From the NCBI GenBank assembly GCA_030681635.1, contig JAUXRT010000018.1, positions 1 to 7,930 on the forward strand: a stretch of DNA of 7,930 nt. The letters run 5' to 3'. The notes below the pieces were generated by a model. It was given only the letters and a program-made list of their open reading frames with translations, was not told the DNA's origin and made no database searches. Below, piece after piece: positions 1 through 5,417 of this stretch; position 1 is the first letter of the stretch; every line of letters begins with the position of its first letter. The translations under genes were made by a program, and so were the position numbers. The stretch is from Reyranella sp. GTDB taxonomy: Bacteria > Pseudomonadota > Alphaproteobacteria > Reyranellales > Reyranellaceae.

Positions 1-769
1 GCGTTTCCCCCCGGGACAGCCAGAGGATCCTGAAGGCAACGCCCAGCACGGCGAGCATGACGCCGGCCGTCACCAGCCGTCGCACCTTGCCCGGGCGATC
101 CGATTTCAGGTCGACAATCTGCAGAGCGGCGACGGAGGCGACGGCCAGCACGAGGCCTGAGAGCTTGGCGACGGTAAGGACGACGATGGCTGCGAAAATG
201 CACAGTGCCTTGCCGGGTGAAAATGCGCGCATCCGGAAAAGGAGCAGCAGGAACCACGGCGTGAGAGCGAAGAGGATGATCTCGCCACCGCCGTAATAGG
301 CGAACTGGTGGGAAAACAGCCGGGCGCCGGCCAGGACCAGGAGCGTGATCGCGATGCTGAGCGGCGGAAACCCCCAGCTCCGATACAGGAAGTGGAGGCC
401 GACGAGACCCAGCGCCGAACACAAGGCAACGGTGATGGTGATCGCCTGTCCGAGGTCGAAGCCGAGCGCCTTGAAGAGCCCCGGCACGAGGTACTGGCCG
501 GGCGACCACCAGGCGACGAAGAAGCCCATGTCCCGTGAGATGTCGGCGGGATCTGGCACCGGCATCTCGTTGAAGGGGCCGCCGCGCTTCATCGCCTCGA
601 GGATGAGGAAGCCCGTGCCCTGATCCGCGTACATCGACGGGCCGACGATGGCGATGCCGATCGTATAGCCGAGGACGATCGATCCGGTCAGGACGTAGAG
701 GGCCGTCGCGACCGGCGTCGTCGCGGGTAGTGAGCCGTGGCCTGGGCTTACAGCGGGTTTTGAAGGCAT
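1..769 (-). CDS. GT-C-like polytopic membrane protein, 3' end outside window
   Basis: The reading frame starts at ATG 769 and stays open to base 1, giving 256 residues; the C-terminus lies outside the window. It is hydrophobic, with membrane segments at roughly residues 22-43, 108-128, 136-150, 162-180, 187-217 and 232-250. The first loop (about 44-107) holds Y47-A-D49-Q-G, then an E-A-M-K-R-G-G-P-F-N stretch (58-67) and W87-W88-S-P-G. An acidic residue in the first extracytoplasmic loop is a hallmark of GT-C glycosyltransferases, which use polyprenyl-phosphate sugars. The in-frame stop of the preceding gene (851-853) is followed by no ATG, GTG or TTG until 769, which fixes the start, although no clear Shine-Dalgarno is seen. 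The 81 bases between the two genes show nothing recognisable. It probably belongs to the operon of the DPPR synthase. I do not recognise a named family; the glycosyltransferase role is inference. Confidence 0.7.
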   Translation of the reverse strand, partial: MPSKPAVSPGHGSLPATTPVATALYVLTGSIVLGYTIGIAIVGPSMYADQGTGFLILEAMKRGGPFNEMPVPDPADISRDMGFFVAWWSPGQYLVPGLFKALGFDLGQAITITVALCSALGLVGLHFLYRSWGFPPLSIAITLLVLAGARLFSHQFAYYGGGEIILFALTPWFLLLLFRMRAFSPGKALCIFAAIVVLTVAKLSGLVLAVASVAALQIVDLKSDRPGKVRRLVTAGVMLAVLGVAFRILWLSRGET

Positions 770-850
770 GGCGGCAAGGATCGGAATCTCATCGTAGTGA
801 CGACCCTTGGTCGGCTCCGCAGCGGCCCAAATGTGACAGGCATTTTGAGC

Positions 851-2341
851 CTAGTCGCGCCAAAAATACCCGCCGAGGCTCCGGGGAGGTCCTGGCTGCG
901 GGACTTCGGGTGAACTGATGATCCCGTCACCCGGCCTGGATCGCAAGACCAGGCTCAGATCCGATATGAACGTCATGTCTCCGCCATCCCAGTAGTAGCG
1001 GGATATCGCCGGCGGCGTGTCCTGCTGAGAGATCACGCCTTGATGTGTTCGTACCGTCGTTCGGACCGTGTCGAGGAAGGAGATCCATGTCGTCGTGTAG
1101 AGAATTTGGGCCGGCAGGGCGGCCAGCAACAGCATGAAGGAAAACTTGAGAAATCGGTTCGCTGCCTCGGGGTTTTTGAGAATTCCAAAGGCTGCGAGCA
1201 TCGCGCCGGGGCCTGCCGTGCGGGCCCAGATGAAAGCGATGATCGCGGCGATCACGAAACCGCAGATGGTGCGCACGGCATAGGCATGAGTGCCCAGAGG
1301 TCGGATCGAATCGCTCAATGCAAGCAACGGCGAAAGGGCGAGCAATGCCAGAGGCAGGCCGGCCCAAAGATAGAGACGGTTCCCGCGAAGCGCCTCGGGC
1401 CTGGCGAGCGACCAGGCGACAACGATGAGGGTCGCAACAAGCGCGAGGACGAACTGGGCATTTGGCCAGAACGCGAAGAGAGTCTGTTGCACGACGGTCG
1501 TGCCATACACGCGCGTGGAGGAATCGAGGGCCACGACGGCGCCGGCCAGGAAGAGGGCCGCCGCCAGCAGATAGAGGGCGCCTGCCAGGCTGGGCCGCCA
1601 TCGCGGGTGTCGCCACGCCAGGAGGGTCGCCGTCACCAGTAGCGCGGTGGCGAAAATCGGAGCCGGAAAAATGCCGGTGAAGGCGAGGCCGGCAACCGTG
1701 ATCGGCAGACCCATGAGCAACAGGCGTCCGATGGGCGAGTCGCCGGCCAACCGGAGAGGCTTCGGCAGGTCGCGTGGAATGGCGCAGACGATCATCACGG
1801 CGAGCAGCGGGCCGAGATAGCTGAAGACCTCGTAGGTGCGCAACGCGAGGACGGCCAGCATGACCAAGCCGATACCGTCGACCAGGCGCGGCCGCTCCGA
1901 TGTCGTCACCCACGCCGCCGCCGCGACGGCAAGGGCGTAGGCCGTATTGTATTCGCCTATGATGAAGAACGACCCCGGCAGGAAAACCACCGCAACGGCC
2001 GCAACCACTGCGGCCAGAAGAACAGCATCGTCTTTGGCGCGCATCAGCGCGATTTGATACAGAACCGTCGGCAGGGCGAAGGCGCCGAGCGACAGCAATC
2101 GGCTCAGCCAGTGCAGGTCGGTGAGGCCAAGCTTCAGCCCGATCACCAGGGGAATCTGGGTGGTGCCGATCGCGTATTCGCGGGCTTTGTTGTCGAAATT
2201 GAAGAACCCACCCTTGTGCACGGCTTCGACCAGTTCCCAGGCGCCGTCGCTGAACAGCCCCCGGCATTCCCAGCTGTTCCAGAGGGCCAGGAGCCACAGG
2301 ATGCAGATTGTCGCGCGCCGGACGAGAGTGGTGATCGGCAT
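851..2341 (-). CDS. Polytopic membrane protein, candidate GT-C glycosyltransferase
   Basis: This is a 496-residue membrane protein with about 11-12 hydrophobic segments between residues 10 and 415, followed by a soluble tail of about 80 residues that is probably extracytoplasmic. The first loop carries F30-S-D32-G, then E39-A and G-G-F-F-N (44-48). This parallels the D-Q-G, E-A and G-G-P-F-N order in the downstream membrane protein. Other visible landmarks are G129-E-Y-N in an aromatic-rich helix end and R168-T-Y-E near 168-171. The start ATG lies 16 bases after the stop of the DPPR synthase gene, so the two are almost certainly cotranscribed; no strong Shine-Dalgarno precedes it. Position after a DPA biosynthesis gene, topology and the loop acid suggest a periplasmic transferase using a lipid-phosphate sugar, perhaps D-arabinofuranose. 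I do not recognise the family by name, so an O-antigen polymerase-like or other membrane role remains possible. Confidence 0.8.
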   Translation of the reverse strand: MPITTLVRRATICILWLLALWNSWECRGLFSDGAWELVEAVHKGGFFNFDNKAREYAIGTTQIPLVIGLKLGLTDLHWLSRLLSLGAFALPTVLYQIALMRAKDDAVLLAAVVAAVAVVFLPGSFFIIGEYNTAYALAVAAAAWVTTSERPRLVDGIGLVMLAVLALRTYEVFSYLGPLLAVMIVCAIPRDLPKPLRLAGDSPIGRLLLMGLPITVAGLAFTGIFPAPIFATALLVTATLLAWRHPRWRPSLAGALYLLAAALFLAGAVVALDSSTRVYGTTVVQQTLFAFWPNAQFVLALVATLIVVAWSLARPEALRGNRLYLWAGLPLALLALSPLLALSDSIRPLGTHAYAVRTICGFVIAAIIAFIWARTAGPGAMLAAFGILKNPEAANRFLKFSFMLLLAALPAQILYTTTWISFLDTVRTTVRTHQGVISQQDTPPAISRYYWDGGDMTFISDLSLVLRSRPGDGIISSPEVPQPGPPRSLGGYFWRD

Positions 2342-2357
2342 CTGGCGGCTATTCAGG

Positions 2358-3221
2358 TCAAGGCCACAGCATCCAGACGCAAACGCCGATCCACGCGAGG
2401 ACGGTCAAGGCCAGCGACCAGTCGGTCAGGATCACGTCGGTGGGCGACTCGCCCTGGTCGAGCTGTTCGACGATGTACCAGTAGCGAAACAGGCCGAAGA
2501 TGACCAAGGGAATGGTGAAGACCAGGTTCGGATAGGTCGACATCACGAACAGGCTGTAGAAGATCAGCGCGCCGGTCGCCGAAATTTCGGCGTAGCGATC
2601 TATCAGGGTTGCCGAATAGGCCTGCAGCACCGCCCGGCTCCTGGCACCGTTGCTGGCCAGCTCCTGGCGGCGCTTGATGGCGGCGAGATAGAGCGCAAGA
2701 GACAGGGTCGTGATCGCCATCCAGTTCGACAAGGGAACGGAGAGCGCAACGGCGCCGGCGTAGACGCGCAGGACGAAGCCGATCGCGATCGAGAAGATAT
2801 CGACGACGGGCTGATACTTGAGCACGAAGGTGTAGGCCAGGTTCAAGGCCATGTAGGCCGCGATCACGGCCAGGACCTGCGGCATCGCGAAAGCGCCCAG
2901 GGCCAGGAAGAACACGAGCACACCCAGCAGGATCAGCGCGCTGGTGTGCGATATCCTGCCTGACGCCAGGGGGCGGGACAGCTTCTTCTTCGGATGCTGA
3001 CGATCCTGCTCGATGTCGTGAATGTCGTTGACGATGTAGCTTGCCGACGATGCGAGGCAGAATAGAACGAAGGCAAGGGTCGCTGCCGTGACGGCGGAGG
3101 GGTCGAGGTAGCCCCGGGTGAAAACCAGCGGTGCGAAAACAAAGGCATTCTTGACCCACTGTTTTGGACGCATGAGCTGAAGCAGGGCGCGCATGGTCGG
3201 CCAAGGTGTCGGCGGGTTCAT
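2358..3221 (-). CDS. Decaprenyl-phosphate phosphoribosyltransferase (DPPR synthase), UbiA superfamily
   Basis: This 287-residue UbiA-superfamily integral membrane enzyme is predicted to transfer 5-phosphoribose from PRPP to a polyprenyl phosphate, the committed step of DPA synthesis at the inner membrane. The first aspartate-rich motif is N65-D66-x-x-D69-x-x-x-D73, followed by S82-R-P-L-A-S-G. The second region is V139-V-D141 with G148-F-V-L-R and a K184-R-R-Q-E-L segment. The N-terminal R18-P-K-Q-W-V-K-N is typical of the DPPR synthase branch (M. tuberculosis Rv3806c, Azorhizobium NoeC) rather than 4-hydroxybenzoate or heme/chlorophyll prenyltransferases. Length fits the family (about 300). 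The start is ATG 3221; ATG 3194 is a possible alternative, and neither has a clear Shine-Dalgarno. It diverges from the dprE1-dprE2 pair and heads a minus-strand run with two membrane proteins. The adjacent dprE genes make the DPPR assignment much firmer than the fold alone would. Confidence 0.9.
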   Translation of the reverse strand: MNPPTPWPTMRALLQLMRPKQWVKNAFVFAPLVFTRGYLDPSAVTAATLAFVLFCLASSASYIVNDIHDIEQDRQHPKKKLSRPLASGRISHTSALILLGVLVFFLALGAFAMPQVLAVIAAYMALNLAYTFVLKYQPVVDIFSIAIGFVLRVYAGAVALSVPLSNWMAITTLSLALYLAAIKRRQELASNGARSRAVLQAYSATLIDRYAEISATGALIFYSLFVMSTYPNLVFTIPLVIFGLFRYWYIVEQLDQGESPTDVILTDWSLALTVLAWIGVCVWMLWP

Positions 3222-3270
3222 TCTGCAACGTAATCTGTGTTAGGATTCAACGTGACGGCCGAGGCGGTGG
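3222..3270. promoter_or_regulatory. Divergent intergenic region between DPPR synthase and dprE1 genes
   Basis: These bases separate the two divergent transcription units and are locally more AT-rich than the surroundings, especially 3225-3250. They should hold promoters for both directions, possibly extending into the flanking coding sequence. I could not find a convincing -35/-10 pair; the best plus-strand match (TTCATT at 3217, TAGGAT at 3241, 18-base spacer) is weak. The assignment rests on gene arrangement. Confidence 0.35.
3261..3264 (+). promoter_or_regulatory. Shine-Dalgarno GAGG for the 22-codon ORF ahead of dprE1
   Basis: GAGG sits six bases before ATG 3271, which is optimal spacing. 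No comparable site precedes the dprE1 ATG at 3336. Ribosomes therefore probably load here and reach dprE1 by coupling through the ATGA overlap. Confidence 0.5.
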
Positions 3271-3339
3271 ATGAGGCTGGCGATACTCTATGCGCTGATT
3301 GCGCTGGCGGCGAACATCTTCCGCGTGCCGGCGGCATGA
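3271..3339 (+). pseudogene. 22-codon ORF, probable internally deleted GtrA-family remnant upstream of dprE1
   Basis: The ORF encodes MRLAILYALIALAANIFRVPAA and stops at TGA 3337-3339, sharing ATGA with the dprE1 start at 3336. The first 15 or so residues resemble the start of the first transmembrane helix of GtrA-like proteins. The I-F-R near the end resembles the V/I-F-R close to the C-terminus of that family, which is normally about 120-150 residues. The simplest reading is a gtrA gene that lost its middle but kept start, ribosome-binding site and stop. In M. tuberculosis a GtrA protein (Rv3789), implicated in DPA export or in recruiting the first arabinosyltransferase, sits directly before dprE1. 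The alternative is a short leader peptide or genuine small membrane peptide whose job is to couple translation to dprE1. With only 22 residues, homology cannot be proven by eye. Confidence 0.45.
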
Positions 3340-4649
3340 GGCCGGTTTCATCGTGGGGACGATTGAGCGCCCATCCTCACGAGGTCATCGAACTCCTGGA
3401 TCGCGACCGGCTTGCCGACGGGTTTGCTGGGCATCGGCGGGGCATCGCGTACGGCATGGGGCGCAGCTACGGCGACGCCTGCCTCAATCCCGGGGGCACC
3501 CTGTGGAGCACTTCCCGGCTCGACCGGCTCATCGCCTTCGACGATCAGGTCGGCCGCCTGGCTTGCGAATCGGGGGTGCTGCTGCGCGACATCCAGCGGC
3601 TGGCGATACCCCGGGGCTGGAGTCTGCCGGTCCTGCCGGGCACGCAGATGGTGACCGTGGGCGGTGCCATCGCCAACGACGTCCACGGCAAGAACCATCA
3701 TGCGTTCGGCACGTTCGGCGAGCATGTAACCAAGCTGCGGCTGGTGCGCACCGACGGCGAGACGATCGATGCCAGCCCGGGCGATGCCGGCCCGGGGCTT
3801 CGACCGGACTGGTTCGCCGCGACCGTGGGTGGTGTTGGATTGACCGGCGTGATTGCCCAGGCCGAGCTGCAGCTTCGCCGCGTTTCCGGTCCCTGGCTGG
3901 AGGCCGAGACGATCGCCTTTGAGGGTCTCGACGAATTCTTCGCCCTGTCCGACGGATCCGAGCGGGATTGGGAACATGCGGTGTCGTGGATCGACTGCCG
4001 CTCTGCCGGCGCCTTGCGCGGCCTCTTCATGCGGGCGCGGCCGGCCGGCGAGACCGAGGGCGCGGCGCCCTGGCGCGCGCGGACGCGCAGGATGCCGTTG
4101 ACGCCGCCGGTCTCGCTGGTGAACGGGCTCACCTTGCGGCCCTTGAATGCACTCTATTTCCACCTGGCCGGACGTCGCGCCGGCCCGCGCATCGTCCACT
4201 ACGAGCCGTTTCTCTGCCCGCTCGACAGCCTCCTGGAATGGAACCGGCTCTACGGCCCGCGCGGGTTCTTCCAGTACCAGAGTGTCGTGCCGCAGGCGGC
4301 GCGCGTCGAGGCGACGCGGGAAATGCTCGATGCTGTGGCGCGGTCGGGAGAAGGCTCCTTCCTCGCCGTTCTAAAAACCTTCGGCGACCGTCCGCCGGCA
4401 GGGCTGATGAGCTTTCCGGCTGCGGGCGTGACCCTGGCCCTCGACTTTCCCAACCGGCGTGCCGTGCCGGCCCTGTTCGAGCGGCTCGATGCGATCGTGC
4501 GCGAGGCGGGCGGCCGGCTCTATCTCGCCAAGGATGCGCGGATGCCGCGGTCTCTGTTCGAGGCCACCTATCCGAACCTCGCCGAGTTCGCGCGCTTCCG
4601 CGATCCCGGCACGAGCTCGGCCATGTCGCAACGGTTGATGGGAAGTTGA
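3336..4649 (+). CDS. dprE1: Decaprenylphosphoryl-beta-D-ribose 2-oxidase (DprE1-like, FAD-dependent)
   Basis: DprE1 oxidises C2 of decaprenylphosphoryl-D-ribose to a keto intermediate, which DprE2 then reduces to DPA. The product has 437 residues from ATG 3336; the M. tuberculosis enzyme has 461. The FAD-binding (PCMH/VAO-type) N-terminal part shows G42-R-S-Y45-G-D, P101-G-T-Q, V106-T-V-G-G-A and V116-H117-G-K-N-H-H. The substrate domain shows N263-G-L, E301-W-N-R-L-Y-G-P, Q313-Y-Q and L397-A-K399-D. H117 and K399 align with the essential His132 and Lys418 of the mycobacterial enzyme, and Y45 with Tyr60. The inhibitor-reactive Cys387 position is alanine (A368). The frame is open back to GTG 3237, but homology begins with S6-W-G-R just after ATG 3336. 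That start also shares ATGA with the preceding small ORF, so it was chosen. It is cotranscribed with dprE2 seven bases downstream. Confidence 0.92.
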   Translation: MRPVSSWGRLSAHPHEVIELLDRDRLADGFAGHRRGIAYGMGRSYGDACLNPGGTLWSTSRLDRLIAFDDQVGRLACESGVLLRDIQRLAIPRGWSLPVLPGTQMVTVGGAIANDVHGKNHHAFGTFGEHVTKLRLVRTDGETIDASPGDAGPGLRPDWFAATVGGVGLTGVIAQAELQLRRVSGPWLEAETIAFEGLDEFFALSDGSERDWEHAVSWIDCRSAGALRGLFMRARPAGETEGAAPWRARTRRMPLTPPVSLVNGLTLRPLNALYFHLAGRRAGPRIVHYEPFLCPLDSLLEWNRLYGPRGFFQYQSVVPQAARVEATREMLDAVARSGEGSFLAVLKTFGDRPPAGLMSFPAAGVTLALDFPNRRAVPALFERLDAIVREAGGRLYLAKDARMPRSLFEATYPNLAEFARFRDPGTSSAMSQRLMGS

Positions 4650-4653
4650 GGGG
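4648..4653 (+). promoter_or_regulatory. Shine-Dalgarno GAGGGG for dprE2, overlapping the dprE1 stop
   Basis: GAGGGG begins inside the TGA stop of dprE1 and lies three bases before ATG 4657. This supports that start and suggests translational coupling of oxidase and reductase, whose keto intermediate is passed from one to the other. Confidence 0.6.
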
Positions 4654-4656
4654 ACC

Positions 4657-5397
4657 ATGCGGATCGTCGTCGTGGGCGCAACATCGGCCATTGCTGAGCA
4701 TTGCTGCCGCCTGTGGGTGCAGCAGGGGGCGGTCGACCTCACCCTCGTCGTGCGCGACATCGCCAAGGGCGAGCGCATGGCGGCAGACCTCAGGGTCCGC
4801 AGTCCGCAATCGTCCGTGGCGCTCGCGACGGTGGATTTCATGGCGCCCGCCGAGATCGCAGCCCTTGCCGCGTCGATCGCATCAGGCGGGCCGATCAATG
4901 CCGTCCTGATCGCCCATGGCGTGCTGCCCGTGCAGCAGCAGTGCCAGGACGACCTGGCCTTCTGCCGCGAGATCATGGAGGTCAATGCCCTCTCGCCCGT
5001 CCTGTTCGCCGAAGCCTTCGCCGCGACCCTGGGCCGGGCCGGTCGCGGCACGATCGCCATCATCGGTTCGGTTGCCGGGGATCGCGGCCGCAAGGCGAAC
5101 TATGTCTATGGCGCGTCCAAGGGACTCGTCGCGCGCTACGCCGAAGGCATGGAACATCGGTTTGCCGGAACGGATGTCAGGATCGTGCTGATCAAGCCCG
5201 GCCCCACCGACACGCCGATGGCGGCGAGGCTGAAGGCGCAGGGCCGCCGGCTCGCCACCGTCGAAGAGGTGGCGCAAGCGACGGTGGACGCGATGGCGAA
5301 GGGTCGCCCGGTGGTTTACACGCCGGCCAGATGGCGGCTGATCATGCTGATCGTGCAGCACCTGCCGCGCTTCATCTTCAACCGGCTGCAGATTTGA
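4657..5397 (+). CDS. dprE2: Decaprenylphosphoryl-2-keto-beta-D-erythro-pentose reductase (DprE2-like SDR)
   Basis: This 246-residue short-chain dehydrogenase/reductase is predicted to reduce the 2-keto product of DprE1 with NAD(P)H, giving decaprenylphosphoryl-D-arabinose. The nucleotide-binding turn is V6-G7-A-T-S-A-I-A13, keeping the first glycine but with alanines at the two later glycine positions. The Asn/Ala-Gly region is A86-H-G and the structural asparagine is N110. The catalytic residues are S138, Y151 and K155 (Y-G-A-S-K). P181-G-P-T-D-T follows as expected for SDRs. The C-terminus, R228-L-I-M then H235-L-P-R-F-I-F-N, resembles the distinctive amphipathic tail of mycobacterial DprE2 (Rv3791), which separates it from generic SDRs. 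Length matches the family (about 250). Its stop is 20 bases from the stop of the convergent membrane-protein gene. Confidence 0.92.
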   Translation: MRIVVVGATSAIAEHCCRLWVQQGAVDLTLVVRDIAKGERMAADLRVRSPQSSVALATVDFMAPAEIAALAASIASGGPINAVLIAHGVLPVQQQCQDDLAFCREIMEVNALSPVLFAEAFAATLGRAGRGTIAIIGSVAGDRGRKANYVYGASKGLVARYAEGMEHRFAGTDVRIVLIKPGPTDTPMAARLKAQGRRLATVEEVAQATVDAMAKGRPVVYTPARWRLIMLIVQHLPRFIFNRLQI

Positions 5398-5417
5398 GCG
5401 CCGTCGGAGCTGGTCCG

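Noticed and set aside
748..930. 60-codon minus-strand frame bridging the gap between the two membrane-protein genes
   Set aside because: It overlaps both neighbours, is Arg/Ser/Pro-rich, has no ribosome-binding site and no recognisable motif.
927..2297. 456-codon minus-strand frame inside the 851-2341 gene
   Set aside because: It is an out-of-register frame on the same strand, very rich in Arg, Gly and Pro. The hydrophobic helix pattern belongs to the 851-2341 frame.
2780..2791. 12-base palindrome CGATCGCGATCG, found again at 6860-6871
   Set aside because: Both copies encode Ile-Ala-Ile in membrane helices with preferred GC-rich codons. Two chance copies inside genes do not support a binding site or repeat element.
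2121..2963. Plus-strand open frame (280 codons) across the DPPR synthase and the 496-residue membrane protein
   Set aside because: The product is rich in Arg, Gln, Gly and Asp with no domain, and is antisense to two convincing membrane-protein genes. It is a shadow frame.
3237..3335. N-terminal extension of dprE1 from GTG 3237
   Set aside because: The extra 33 residues do not resemble the DprE1 N-terminus. ATG 3336 is where similarity begins and it overlaps the small ORF stop.
3348..4199. Long minus-strand open frame (283 codons) opposite dprE1
   Set aside because: It lies antisense to a gene with clear family motifs. Its composition is typical of shadow frames in GC-rich DNA, and no domain is recognisable.
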